A DNA stretch of 64,000 bases from JBCFBK01 sp038562555 (GTDB taxonomy: Bacteria > Bacteroidota > Bacteroidia > Bacteroidales > Prolixibacteraceae). Of this stretch, positions 47,302 through 55,330 are shown piece by piece. The notes below the pieces were generated by a model. The model was not told the DNA's origin. It was given only the letters and a program-made list of their open reading frames with translations, and did not search any database. The translations under genes were made by a program, and so were the position numbers. How positions within the stretch are numbered: the stretch's first letter is position 1; every line of letters starts with the position of its first letter. The stretch lies in contig JBCFBK010000001.1 in assembly GCA_038562555.1 (NCBI GenBank), positions 62,001 through 126,000 of the forward strand. Reading direction: 5' to 3'.

Positions 47302-48009
47302 TCAGATCAGGATCTCACCCATTTGCCTTTTCAATTCTTCGGTGATGATCTGGCCATCGAAGAGGTTAACGATGCGGTGCGCAAACTCCGAGTCGTGAAG
47401 CGAGTGGGTTACCATGACGATGGTGGTGCCTTCGCGGTTCAGCTCGGTAAGCAGGTTCATCACTTCCAGCCCGTTCTTTGAGTCCAGGTTACCGGTAGGC
47501 TCATCGGCCAGGATCAGCTTGGGATTGGCCACCACAGCGCGGGCAATAGCCACACGCTGTTGCTGTCCCCCCGATAGCTGCTGCGGGAAATGCTTGCGGC
47601 GGTGACTGATTTTCATCCGCTCCAGTACCTTTTCGACCATTTCCTTCCGCTCGCGGGCCTTCAGTTTCAGGTAGATGAGCGGAAGCTCAACATTTTCATA
47701 GACATTCAGCTCATCGATCAGATTAAAGCTCTGAAAAACGAAGCCGATGTTTCCTTTGCGGAGCTGGGTGCGGTGCCGTTCTTTGAGTCCCCCGACTTCT
47801 TTCCCGTCGAAATAATATTCACCGCCACTGGGGTTGTCCAGCAACCCGATAATGTTGAGCAGGGTCGACTTTCCGCAACCCGACGGACCCATAATGGCCA
47901 CAAATTCGCCCTTCTGTATATGAAGGCTGACCTGATTCAACGCACTGGTTTCGATCTCTTCCGTGCGGAAGACTTTGGTTAGATTGACTGTTCGTATCAT
48001 ACGTCTCAA
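47302..48009 (-). CDS. ABC transporter ATP-binding protein, LolD/MacB type (ABC2)
   Basis: 235 residues with every catalytic motif canonical: Walker A GPSGCGKST (about 40-48), Q-loop GFVFQSFNLI, signature LSGGQQQRVAIARA, Walker B LILADEP, D-loop NLDSKNG and H-switch VTH. It lies in the order tolC - adaptor - S23-like gene - ABC2 - permease M, which is a MacAB-TolC-like set. As the only fully canonical ATPase here it presumably energises M and perhaps the A-L permeases, whose coupling loops are of the same type. 238 bp separate it from M; that gap has no recognised gene. Confidence 0.93.
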   Translation of the reverse strand: MRRMIRTVNLTKVFRTEEIETSALNQVSLHIQKGEFVAIMGPSGCGKSTLLNIIGLLDNPSGGEYYFDGKEVGGLKERHRTQLRKGNIGFVFQSFNLIDELNVYENVELPLIYLKLKARERKEMVEKVLERMKISHRRKHFPQQLSGGQQQRVAIARAVVANPKLILADEPTGNLDSKNGLEVMNLLTELNREGTTIVMVTHSLHDSEFAHRIVNLFDGQIITEELKRQMGEILI

Positions 48010-48012
48010 GAT

Positions 48013-48050
48013 GGGGAGAAAGGAAACCGGAGACCGGAGACCGGAATACC
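48013..48050 (+). repeat. GGAGACCGG repeat, downstream of the four-helix-bundle gene
   Basis: Tandem GGAGACCGG-type units on the plus strand (AACCGGAGACCGGAGACCGG). The same unit in the opposite orientation borders the other side of the four-helix-bundle gene (48468-48529). Confidence 0.75.
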
Positions 48051-48066
48051 GTACCTTCTCAGGTTT

Positions 48067-48429
48067 TTATTCAAATCGTTCTTTCCTTGTTTTAATTAAC
48101 TGATATAATTGTGCGGAAATTTTCTTCGAGTTTTCATGGAGAACCGAATAATCTTCCGCTGTAAAATAGTTCAACCTCTTTCCAATTTCCAGTTGAGTTC
48201 TTACCTCTCCGGCTGATCCCTTGGCAATAAATAAAAAATGGATGTACTCTTTATTGCTTTGTCGTTCAAATCCTTCAGCAATATTGGAAGGAATGGACAC
48301 CGTCGCCCTGCATATCTGATCACGGAACGCGTAATCCCTGCATTCTCTCAATTTATCGTATACCAGGATGCTAAGTTCTATCCCGTTCTGCCAAACTTCA
48401 AGATCCTCAAATTTTTCAATTCGTTTCAT
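48067..48429 (-). CDS. Four-helix-bundle protein (S23 / 23S rRNA intervening-sequence type)
   Basis: 120 residues, the standard length of this family (TIGR02436-like). Diagnostic motifs: FEDLEVWQNGIEL at the N-terminus, DQICRATVSIPSNIAEGFER in the centre, then EYIHFLFIAKGSAGEVRTQL and a C-terminal helix. The fold is also used by Avd proteins of diversity-generating retroelements; no reverse transcriptase is present here. The gene interrupts the adaptor-ABC2 order of the pump operon and is bordered by GGAGACCGG repeats in opposite orientation, which suggests it moves or is maintained as a small cassette. Its function is unknown. Confidence 0.9.
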   Translation of the reverse strand: MKRIEKFEDLEVWQNGIELSILVYDKLRECRDYAFRDQICRATVSIPSNIAEGFERQSNKEYIHFLFIAKGSAGEVRTQLEIGKRLNYFTAEDYSVLHENSKKISAQLYQLIKTRKERFE

Positions 48430-48467
48430 GTGTGAATAATTTGGTTCTTTATCTTAAAATTCTCACA

Positions 48468-48529
48468 TTCTCCGGCCTCCAATTTCCCGTCTCCATTCTC
48501 CGGTTTCCGGTCTCCATTCTCCGGTTACC
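48468..48529 (-). repeat. GGAGACCGG repeat, upstream of the four-helix-bundle gene
   Basis: On the minus strand, degenerate units GGAGAATGGAGACCGG and GGAGACGGG recur about five times. Orientation is inverted relative to the copy at 48013-48050. It ends just before the adaptor stop codon. Confidence 0.75.
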
Positions 48530-48530
48530 C

Positions 48531-49787
48531 TCATCGCAAGACGAGTTTGTCATTATTCCCGAACAGCTCATAGCCGGAAGTGATGACTTTTTCGCCCGGA
48601 TTTAACCCCTCGAGTACTTCATAGTATTGCGGGTTTTGCTTACCGATGCGGATGCTTCGCTTAACGGCTTCGGTTCCGCTTTCGTTCAGTACAAAGACCC
48701 ATTGTCCGCCGGTGCTCTGGAAAAATCCTCCGCGCGGGAGCAGGACTGCTTTTCCCGACTCTCCCAGTTCCAGCTTAAGATGATAGGTCTGCCCGGTACG
48801 GATATTCTCGGGTTTCTCCTCATTAAACACGATATCGATCTCAAACTGTCCTTCGCGGACTTCCGGGTAAACTTTTTTCACGGTCAGGCTGTAATTGGCC
48901 CCTCCGCGGTCGAACGATGCCGGCAAATCCCTGCGTACACGATCAATATAATGCTCGTCAATCTTGGCCTTGATCTTGAAATCGGTCAGAATATGAACAA
49001 GTCCAAGTCTTTGTCCGCGGGAGATTGACTGGCCGATCTCGGCATCCAGCAAGCCAAGCTGGCCGTCTGCCGGGGCCTTCACATTCAGGTCTTCGAGGCG
49101 TTCTTTTGCCATTCTTAAACTAATCTTCATATTCTCGAGGCTTTCGTCCATGCTGATCCGCTGGTTGGTTCTGAATATGGAATCCTGTACCATTTTCTGG
49201 TAGGTCAGCTCCTTCTCTTTTAACGACAGCTCATAGCTCTCTTTCGCCTGAAGGAAGTCTTCCCTGGGCACCAGTTCTTCCTTGTACAACCGTTCGTATT
49301 GCGTAAACCTTCGTTTGGCCTGGATCACCTTCAGGTCGATCTCCAGCTTTTGCTGTTTGTTCTGGATTTGCTGCTGTTCGATCTGGATCTGGGTGTTGCG
49401 CAGTTCGTTGGCATGATAGGCCAGTTGTGATTCACTGTTCATCATGGTCGTGTTCAGGTCGGTGTTGGTCAGTTTCAGGATCACATCGCCTTTTTTGACC
49501 ATTTCCCCTTCTTCAATATAAATTTCCTCTACCTTCCCTCCTTCTTCCACATCCAGGTAAATGGTGCGGATAGGCTCGACCTGACCGATTACGGTAATGT
49601 AGTCGTTAAAGAGGCCATCTTCGACGGTACTGATGGTCAGCTTGTCGCGCTCGGCCCGGAAAACGGAATCGTGACTGGCAAATAAAACCTGATAAAGCAG
49701 AAAGGCGAAAATGGTCACACCACCCGCGATGTAAAGATGTTTCATCTTCAGGCCCTTTTTCTTTTCTATAACTCTGTCCATTGACAT
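48531..49787 (-). CDS. Periplasmic adaptor (HlyD/RND-MFP family)
   Basis: 418 residues from the ATG at 49785-49787; an upstream in-frame ATG at 49844 would translate the GGAGACCGG repeat and is rejected. Order: N-terminal membrane anchor (about 18-36), biotinyl-lipoyl half VEEGGKVEEIYIEEGEMVKK, a long alpha-helical hairpin (about 105-225, rich in Gln/Glu/Lys), the second lipoyl half VKAPADGQLGLLDAEIGQSI, a beta-barrel domain, and a C-terminal membrane-proximal domain. It should bridge the inner-membrane permease and the TolC-type channel. It follows tolC by 99 bp; the repeat-bordered S23-like gene comes next. Confidence 0.92.
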   Translation of the reverse strand: MSMDRVIEKKKGLKMKHLYIAGGVTIFAFLLYQVLFASHDSVFRAERDKLTISTVEDGLFNDYITVIGQVEPIRTIYLDVEEGGKVEEIYIEEGEMVKKGDVILKLTNTDLNTTMMNSESQLAYHANELRNTQIQIEQQQIQNKQQKLEIDLKVIQAKRRFTQYERLYKEELVPREDFLQAKESYELSLKEKELTYQKMVQDSIFRTNQRISMDESLENMKISLRMAKERLEDLNVKAPADGQLGLLDAEIGQSISRGQRLGLVHILTDFKIKAKIDEHYIDRVRRDLPASFDRGGANYSLTVKKVYPEVREGQFEIDIVFNEEKPENIRTGQTYHLKLELGESGKAVLLPRGGFFQSTGGQWVFVLNESGTEAVKRSIRIGKQNPQYYEVLEGLNPGEKVITSGYELFGNNDKLVLR

Positions 49788-49805
49788 AGGATAAACTTTT
49801 TTTGA

Positions 49806-49842
49806 TGGAGACCGGAGACCGGAAGCCGGAAGCCGGAATTCC
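49806..49842 (+). repeat. GGAGACCGG repeat between adaptor and tolC
   Basis: GGAGACCGGAGACCGG followed by two GAAGCCGG units. Same family as the repeats around the four-helix-bundle gene but with no gene attached. Confidence 0.75.
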
Positions 49843-49886
49843 ATCAGTTATTTCGATTGCTTAATATTTAAACTCAATTTCAAGAT

Positions 49887-51305
49887 TCAAAACCCCGACC
49901 CGTGCGCCACGACCTCCTCTGCCGTCTCCTGTGTCCGTTCTCCCGTCTCCTGTGTCCGTTCTCCTTCCCAGAACCTGATCCCCTTATAGAACTCAATGAC
50001 CCGCGACTTGATGTGCCATTGCAGGCGGGCGTTCAAAAGCTGCCCCTTCGAATCGCCCACTCGGTTTTTTACCGTCAGCAGTTCAATCACGTCGATCAGT
50101 CCTTCGTCATATTTCCTTTGCGCGACCCGATAGGCCAGCTCGTTGGCTTCCAGTTGTTTCTTTGTTTGCGTGTATTCGCGCGATAAGGCATACAGGTCCC
50201 TGCTGTTGTTCACCAGCTCGTAATAAACCGCCTGCCGGTACTGCTCCAGTTGGGTTTCGGCCTGCTCCCGGGCCAGTTTGGCTTTCCTCACCTCGTTGCG
50301 GACTTCATTCCTTCCAAAGATCGGGATCGAAAGCGATGCTCCGACGTATTCTCCCAGATTATTATCGATCTGATCGCGAAAGGGAATTGTTTTTCCGCTG
50401 TCATCCTTATTGGTTTCGGAGTAAACGGTATTCACATCTGCTCCCAGGTTAACCGACGGGAAATACTGTCCGCGGGCCATCGCCACACTTTTGGACGCGG
50501 CGTTCAACTCGGCCTGAGCCATCTTTACATAAGGAGAAAACTGCACGAACGATGTGAAAAGTGAGTCTGCAGCCAGCACCGACCTAAGCATGGCTGCAGG
50601 TTGCTCACCTTCCCTTTCAATGATGAAAGAACTTAATTGTTCTGCAGTTAAATTCATCAGCTGCCCAAGTTGAAGCGTAACCTTCTCCAGTGCGTTTTCG
50701 GTCTGGATCAGGGTAAGCATTTCCTTTTCATAAGCAGCCTGCATTTCGGCCAGATCGGTCCTGGCCTTTAAACCTGTTTCTACCTGTGTTTCTGTTTTCT
50801 TTACATTACTTTCCGAAAGCTTAAGCTGCTCGCCGGCAATCTCTACCAGCCCCTGGTAATAAAGTACGTTAAAATAGGCTGTCAGGACATCAAAAGCCAG
50901 GTCATCCTGATAATTGATCTTCTTCCATTGCGCAGCCTGTAAACGGAATTTCGTATAGGCGATGCGGTTTAAACGTATAAATCCCTGGAATAAACCAATG
51001 CTTGCCCCCAGGCTTCCCGAATGATTAAAAAAATCGGTATTAGTGACGTCGTTCGTATTTGGATCGACCGAACGGCCATAACTGATGCCGGCACTGGACG
51101 AGGCCGAAACCGATGGCAGCAGATTCAGCTTCGACTGCGTGGCATCGATCCGGGCTGTCTTCTCATCCAGTGCGTACAGATGATGTGTGAGGTTATTCTC
51201 CAGCGCGTGATGAATACACCGGTTCAGGTCCCACCGTTCCTGGGCTCCGGCAAAAGGAGCACTCATTATTAAAATCAGTATGGCTATTGTCAGTCGTCCG
51301 TACAT
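49887..51305 (-). CDS. TolC-family outer-membrane efflux channel
   Basis: 472 residues from the ATG at 51303-51305. The upstream ATG (51341) is rejected because it overlaps the predicted -12 promoter element and delays the signal peptide; from 51305 the protein begins directly with MYGRLTIAILILIMSAPFA and a cleavage site near AGA-Q. Two OEP repeats follow, each with long helices and barrel strands (LGASIGLFQGFIRLNRIAY; VGASLSIPIFGRNEVRNEV). The C-terminus carries a tandem GERTQET-GERTQET created by a repeated DNA unit. It heads the operon tolC - adaptor - S23 - ABC2 - M, divergent from the two-component genes. Confidence 0.9.
   Translation of the reverse strand: MYGRLTIAILILIMSAPFAGAQERWDLNRCIHHALENNLTHHLYALDEKTARIDATQSKLNLLPSVSASSSAGISYGRSVDPNTNDVTNTDFFNHSGSLGASIGLFQGFIRLNRIAYTKFRLQAAQWKKINYQDDLAFDVLTAYFNVLYYQGLVEIAGEQLKLSESNVKKTETQVETGLKARTDLAEMQAAYEKEMLTLIQTENALEKVTLQLGQLMNLTAEQLSSFIIEREGEQPAAMLRSVLAADSLFTSFVQFSPYVKMAQAELNAASKSVAMARGQYFPSVNLGADVNTVYSETNKDDSGKTIPFRDQIDNNLGEYVGASLSIPIFGRNEVRNEVRKAKLAREQAETQLEQYRQAVYYELVNNSRDLYALSREYTQTKKQLEANELAYRVAQRKYDEGLIDVIELLTVKNRVGDSKGQLLNARLQWHIKSRVIEFYKGIRFWEGERTQETGERTQETAEEVVAHGSGF
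49912..49972 (-). repeat. GGAGA-type repeat within the tolC 3' end
   Basis: On the minus strand two near-identical units (GGAGAACGGACACAGGAGAC) run in tandem inside the coding frame and encode the duplicated GERTQET. Units resemble the intergenic GGAGACCGG family. Confidence 0.7.
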
Positions 51306-51336
51306 ATCAGCACTTATTTTCTTATGCCAGTTTCTT

Positions 51337-51444
51337 ACCATTTCAATGCCATAACACGAAAACGCTGATTAGCTGAAGAATAATTGCCATGTGCGCAACA
51401 GGACTGTAAAAAAGATTAACATCAATCTGTAAAAAATTTATACA
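51337..51444 (-). promoter_or_regulatory. Enhancer pair plus sigma-54-like promoter for tolC operon
   Basis: Proximal palindrome TGTTAATCTTTTTTACA (minus) at 51405-51421, distal TGTATAAATTTTTTACA at 51428-51444, starts 23 bp apart. Promoter GGCATTGAAATGGT at 51337-51350, GG 55 bp from the proximal site; predicted start near 51326, 21 nt before the chosen tolC ATG. The sites also lie 45-84 bp before the regulator's own start codon and could serve autoregulation. Confidence 0.65.
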
Positions 51445-51488
51445 ATCTCTTGCATGCAGATCAGGCGTGCTTTAACTTTAATAAAAAA

Positions 51489-52853
51489 ATGCCCAAAGGA
51501 AATATCCTGATTGTTGATGACAACAAGAATGTGCTGAGTGCACTGGAAATCTTGCTTTCAGCAGAATATGACCGAGTCACCTGCCTTTCCAGTCCGAATT
51601 TGCTGGTTTCGGAGCTCCGGAAAACCCCTTATCATCTGGTGCTGCTCGATATGAACTTCAATGCCGGGGTAAACACCGGAAACGAAGGCATTTTTTGGCT
51701 TCAGCAAATCAGGGAACAGCATCCGGACCTGTCAGTCGTGATGATCACGGCTTACGGTGATGTGGAACTCGCAGTGAAGGCGCTGAAAGCAGGTGCAACC
51801 GATTTTATTTTAAAACCCTGGGAAAATGTAAAACTGCTGGCAACGGTACGTTCGGCCATTCAGTTGAGCCAGTCGAAAGGGGAGGTAAAAGATTTGCGAC
51901 AAAAGGAGAAAGACCTTAAAAAGGTCATGAACAAGGACGATAAATATATCGTTGGATCCTCTCCCGAATTGATGCAGGTTTTAAATATCGTCCGCAAAGT
52001 CGCGAAAACCAACACCAATATCCTGATTACCGGGGAGAATGGAACAGGCAAGGAGCTCATTGCAAGGGAAATTCACCGGCTCTCAGAGCGTTCTGACGAG
52101 ATGATGGTGACTGTCGATATGGGGGCTGTAAGCGAAACACTTTTTGAAAGTGAGTTGTTTGGTCACGTCAAAGGTTCATTTACCGATGCCCGTGAAAACC
52201 GGGCCGGGAAATTTGAAGTGGCTAATAAAGGAACCCTCTTTCTGGACGAAATCGGGAACCTTTCTTTTCATTTACAGGCTAAATTACTGGCCGCTTTGCA
52301 GAACCGGGAGATTACCCGGATCGGATCCAACCAGCCCGTCTCCATTGATATCCGGCTGATCTGCGCGACGAATAAAGACTTACCTTCGCTTGTTTCAAAA
52401 GGACTCTTCCGTGAAGACCTCCTCTACCGGATTAACACGATTCAGATTGAAGTGCCGCCGCTGCGCGAACGCGGTAACGATATTCTGGCGCTTGCCGAAT
52501 TCTTCCTGAAAAAGTATGCCTGGAAATACGACAAGCTCTCGTTAAAGTTCAACCATCAGGCGCAGGAAAAACTATTAAAGTATTCCTGGCCGGGCAATAT
52601 CCGGGAGCTGGAGCACAGCGTTGAAAAAGCAGTGATTTTAAGTGAAAACAACGTACTGAAAGCAGATGATTTTTTTCTGAAACCGCTGGGAGGGACAAAG
52701 ACGGAGGGAGATACCCTCAGACTCGAAGAAATGGAAAAGCGGTTCATTCTCCGGGCGCTGGAAAAGAATCCCGGGAATGTGAGTGCAGCAGCCGATCAGT
52801 TGGGTATAACCCGGCAAACCCTGTACAATAAAATGAAAAAATTCGGCATCTGA
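51489..52853 (+). CDS. NtrC-type sigma-54-dependent response regulator
   Basis: 454 residues from the ATG at 51489; an in-frame TTG at 51450 is less likely. Receiver domain: acidic DDN near residue 11, phospho-acceptor Asp in LVLLDMNF (about 56), MITAYG and FILKPW. AAA+ domain: Walker A TGENGTGKE, loop 1 with GSFTDA in place of the classical GAFTGA, Walker B LFLDEIG, and R-finger region FREDLLYRIN. C-terminal Fis-type helix-turn-helix: NVSAAADQLGITRQTLYNKM. It should bind palindromic enhancers and open sigma-54 promoters. It is coupled to the kinase gene by a TGATG overlap and diverges from the tolC operon. It is the prime candidate for recognising the TGT-N11-ACA sites found at seven promoters. 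Confidence 0.93.
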   Translation: MPKGNILIVDDNKNVLSALEILLSAEYDRVTCLSSPNLLVSELRKTPYHLVLLDMNFNAGVNTGNEGIFWLQQIREQHPDLSVVMITAYGDVELAVKALKAGATDFILKPWENVKLLATVRSAIQLSQSKGEVKDLRQKEKDLKKVMNKDDKYIVGSSPELMQVLNIVRKVAKTNTNILITGENGTGKELIAREIHRLSERSDEMMVTVDMGAVSETLFESELFGHVKGSFTDARENRAGKFEVANKGTLFLDEIGNLSFHLQAKLLAALQNREITRIGSNQPVSIDIRLICATNKDLPSLVSKGLFREDLLYRINTIQIEVPPLRERGNDILALAEFFLKKYAWKYDKLSLKFNHQAQEKLLKYSWPGNIRELEHSVEKAVILSENNVLKADDFFLKPLGGTKTEGDTLRLEEMEKRFILRALEKNPGNVSAAADQLGITRQTLYNKMKKFGI

Positions 52854-54202
52854 TGGACAAGTCCTACCTGCTTAACATCCTTTTCCGCATTTTGCTGATT
52901 ATGCTGGGTTCATTTGGGATCGGCGCAAGCGTTTTTTCCGGACAGTCGCTCCTGATCAACGCAGTCTTATCCCTTTTTATGATCGTGCTGGTTGTTAACC
53001 TCATCCATTATCAGAATAAAATAAACGAGCAGATCAACTATTTTTTTGAAGCCGTTAAAAATGAAGATTTCAGTTTAATCTATCCGGCATTCAAAGGCGA
53101 CAAAATCCTCGAAAAGCTAAACCGGAATCTGAATAATGTCAATAAGCAAATTCAACAGATCAAAATTAACAACCAGCAGCAGGAACAATATTTCAGGGCG
53201 CTGCTGGACCATGTCGGCACCGGCATTTTAACCTTCGACGAGCGGGGTTTTGTGATCCATGCCAACAGCTATGTTAAGCGGTTACTCGGAATGGAACAGT
53301 TCACCCATCTCAAACAAATCGAAAAGGTGGACATTCAGCTTGCCAACATGTTAAGGCAAATTCAGCAGCACGAGCAAAAACTGATCACCTTCAACGGGAA
53401 GAGCGGACAAATCAATATGCTGGTCAAGGCAACTGCCTTCAAAAGCAAGCATCAGCAACTCATGCTGCTTTCAATCCAGGATATCAATCAGGAACTGGAT
53501 GAAAAGGAACTGGACTCATGGCTCAGGCTTATCCGCGTACTCACCCACGAGATCATGAATTCAATCGCCCCCGTCACCTCGCTGTCGGAGAGTCTGAGCA
53601 GTTATTACATGAAAGACGGGAAGGTCATATCAAAGGAAGACGTCAATGAAAAGATCATTCAAAATACCATTCGCGGGCTAGATATTATTAAGGAACAGGG
53701 AAAGGGATTAATTCATTTTGTTGAGTTGTACCGGAAATTTACCAGGCTTCCCACGCCGGAGAAAAAGCCGGTTGATGTGGATCAACTGCTTGAAAAAACG
53801 GTCATGCTCAATCAGACTGGTTTGACAGATGCCGGGATCAAATATTCGATCCGGATCAGAGGCACCGATCTGCACATTATGGCCGATGAGAATTTAATTT
53901 CGCAGGTTTTGAATAACCTTTTAAAGAATGCGGTCGAAGCACTGGCAGACAGAGCAGATGGTGAAATTGAACTGATCGCCGGCATGAACGATCGTGGTCT
54001 GGCCGAAATTCTGGTTAAAGACAATGGTCCGGGTATACCTCCCGACCTGATCAATGAAGTGTTTGTTCCTTTCTTTACCACCCGGCCAAACGGCAATGGA
54101 ATCGGGCTCAGCCTAAGCCGGCAGATTATGCGCCTTCACGGCGGAAGCCTCAAGGTGCATTCCATACCGGATAAGGAGACTGTCTTCACCATGAACTTTT
54201 AG
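52853..54202 (+). CDS. Sensor histidine kinase, NtrB-like
   Basis: 449 residues. Two N-terminal membrane helices (about 5-24 and 28-48) with almost no periplasmic loop between them, then a coiled linker and a PAS-like domain (LLDHVGTGILTFDERGFVIH). The phospho-acceptor is in LTHEIMNSIAPVTSL. ATP-binding motifs: N-box NLLKNAVEAL, G1 DNGPGIPPDL, F-box FVPFFTTR, G2 GNGIGLSLSR. The lack of an extracytoplasmic domain means the signal is sensed within the membrane or cytosol. It overlaps the regulator gene by one base (TGATG) and forms its cognate pair. Confidence 0.93.
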   Translation: MDKSYLLNILFRILLIMLGSFGIGASVFSGQSLLINAVLSLFMIVLVVNLIHYQNKINEQINYFFEAVKNEDFSLIYPAFKGDKILEKLNRNLNNVNKQIQQIKINNQQQEQYFRALLDHVGTGILTFDERGFVIHANSYVKRLLGMEQFTHLKQIEKVDIQLANMLRQIQQHEQKLITFNGKSGQINMLVKATAFKSKHQQLMLLSIQDINQELDEKELDSWLRLIRVLTHEIMNSIAPVTSLSESLSSYYMKDGKVISKEDVNEKIIQNTIRGLDIIKEQGKGLIHFVELYRKFTRLPTPEKKPVDVDQLLEKTVMLNQTGLTDAGIKYSIRIRGTDLHIMADENLISQVLNNLLKNAVEALADRADGEIELIAGMNDRGLAEILVKDNGPGIPPDLINEVFVPFFTTRPNGNGIGLSLSRQIMRLHGGSLKVHSIPDKETVFTMNF

Positions 54203-54387
54203 CATTTTCCCGGATGTTACTATTTACTTATCGATTAAGAAATTTTTTATTGCTGCCATCATACCAAAGATAAAATTCCATAATTTAGTTCAACAATTTT
54301 AACGCATCGGAATTACCAGGAGAGCTTTATAAGAAACACCAGCTTCCTTATTATAAACAATAGACCAAAACCTTAACCCATTCAACG

Positions 54388-54978
54388 ATGAAAAAACTAT
54401 TCTTTACTTTTATCATTTCTCTTGCTGTCCTTTCCGCAGGAGCCCAAAAATTCGGCGTAAAAGCCGGGCTCAATTTTGCAAACGGCGATTATGAGTTTAA
54501 CAATGCGTCATTGTCGACCTCCAATCTGACGGGTTTTCAACTGGGCGTAGTTGGCGATTTTCCTGTTTCGCAGGATCTTTACTTCAACACCGGCCTGCTG
54601 TACTCCACGAAAGGAACAACACTCGATGTGGGAGCCGTTGAGGTGAAAATTCATGTCAATTACCTGGAACTACCTTTAAATATGGCGTTTAAACACGATC
54701 TGGGAGGGGTCACCTTCTTTGCCCAGGCGGGTCCTTACCTTGCGGCCGGAATTTCGGCAAAGGGGAAAAGCGGCAGTGAAGAAGAGGATATCGAATTTGG
54801 CGATGGCGATGGCGAGTATAAGCGTATCGACTTTGGACTTAATGTAGGTACGGGCGTAGAAATAAACGCCATACAGGTAGGAATCAACTATGGTCTTGGT
54901 CTGGTTGACGTAGAGCAGGATGCTGATTCCAAATTAAAGAACGGGGTTCTCTCTTTCACACTGGGTTATTTCTTTTAG
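54388..54978 (+). CDS. PorT-family outer-membrane beta-barrel protein
   Basis: 196 residues. Signal peptide (FIISLAVLSAGA-Q), then FGVKAGLNFANGDY, the hallmark first strand of PorT/outer-membrane beta-barrel (OMP_b-brl_2) proteins. Further strands include FQLGVVGDFPV, FNTGLLYSTKG and FGLNVGTGVEI, closing with VLSFTLGYFF. Probably an 8-strand barrel in the outer membrane. It lies 185 bp after the kinase gene on the same strand and ends at a strong terminator; no enhancer palindromes precede it, so it is probably not in the pump regulon. Confidence 0.85.
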   Translation: MKKLFFTFIISLAVLSAGAQKFGVKAGLNFANGDYEFNNASLSTSNLTGFQLGVVGDFPVSQDLYFNTGLLYSTKGTTLDVGAVEVKIHVNYLELPLNMAFKHDLGGVTFFAQAGPYLAAGISAKGKSGSEEEDIEFGDGDGEYKRIDFGLNVGTGVEINAIQVGINYGLGLVDVEQDADSKLKNGVLSFTLGYFF

Positions 54979-55005
54979 AACCTGAAGGCACTTATAAAAA
55001 GCGTC

Positions 55006-55060
55006 GTGCCATGTAAAAGACCGCGGTCATTGTGCGGTTTCTTACATGGCACTTTATTTT
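55006..55060 (+). terminator. Intrinsic terminator after the PorT-family gene
   Basis: Perfect 11-bp stem GTGCCATGTAA / TTACATGGCAC (55006-55016 and 55042-55052), with an inner GACCGC/GCGGTT stem, followed by TTTATTTT. It separates this gene from the convergent PspC operon. Confidence 0.85.
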
Positions 55061-55080
55061 ACTTCGGCGACCGGTCCCCT

Positions 55081-55272
55081 TCAGGGGCGTTCAGGTCCCG
55101 GCATTACAAAAACCAGGATGAGGTAAAAGATCACCATCAACGGATTGAAGATGGTAAGCGCCACAAATCCCAGCCGCACAATCAGCGGATCAATTTCCGG
55201 ATTAATATACTCCGAAATTCCACCGCAAACACCCGAGATAATCCGTTCTCTCGACTTTCTTAAACGTTTCAT
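55081..55272 (-). CDS. PspC-domain protein, small (copy 1)
   Basis: 63 residues: MKRLRKSRERIISGVCGGIS, then EYINPEIDPLIVRLGFVAL and a hydrophobic C-terminal helix (about 35-57). This is a stand-alone PspC domain, a small inner-membrane protein related to the phage-shock envelope stress system. It is a tandem paralogue of the gene at 55331-55522 (similar over the full length). It is the last gene of the minus-strand PadR/PspC cluster. Confidence 0.9.
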   Translation of the reverse strand: MKRLRKSRERIISGVCGGISEYINPEIDPLIVRLGFVALTIFNPLMVIFYLILVFVMPGPERP

Positions 55273-55330
55273 ATTGAAATTTTTAAATCGCTGAATTATT
55301 TGATAACGATTAGTTGCCTATACCTCCCGT

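Noticed and set aside
48067..48429. Diversity-generating retroelement, suggested by the Avd-like fold
   Set aside because: No reverse transcriptase, template repeat or variable repeat is visible in the window.
51373..51388. Alternative -24-like GGCAATTATTCTTC before tolC
   Set aside because: Lies only 17 bp from the proximal palindrome and has TC at the -12 position; the element at 51337-51350 fits the common geometry.
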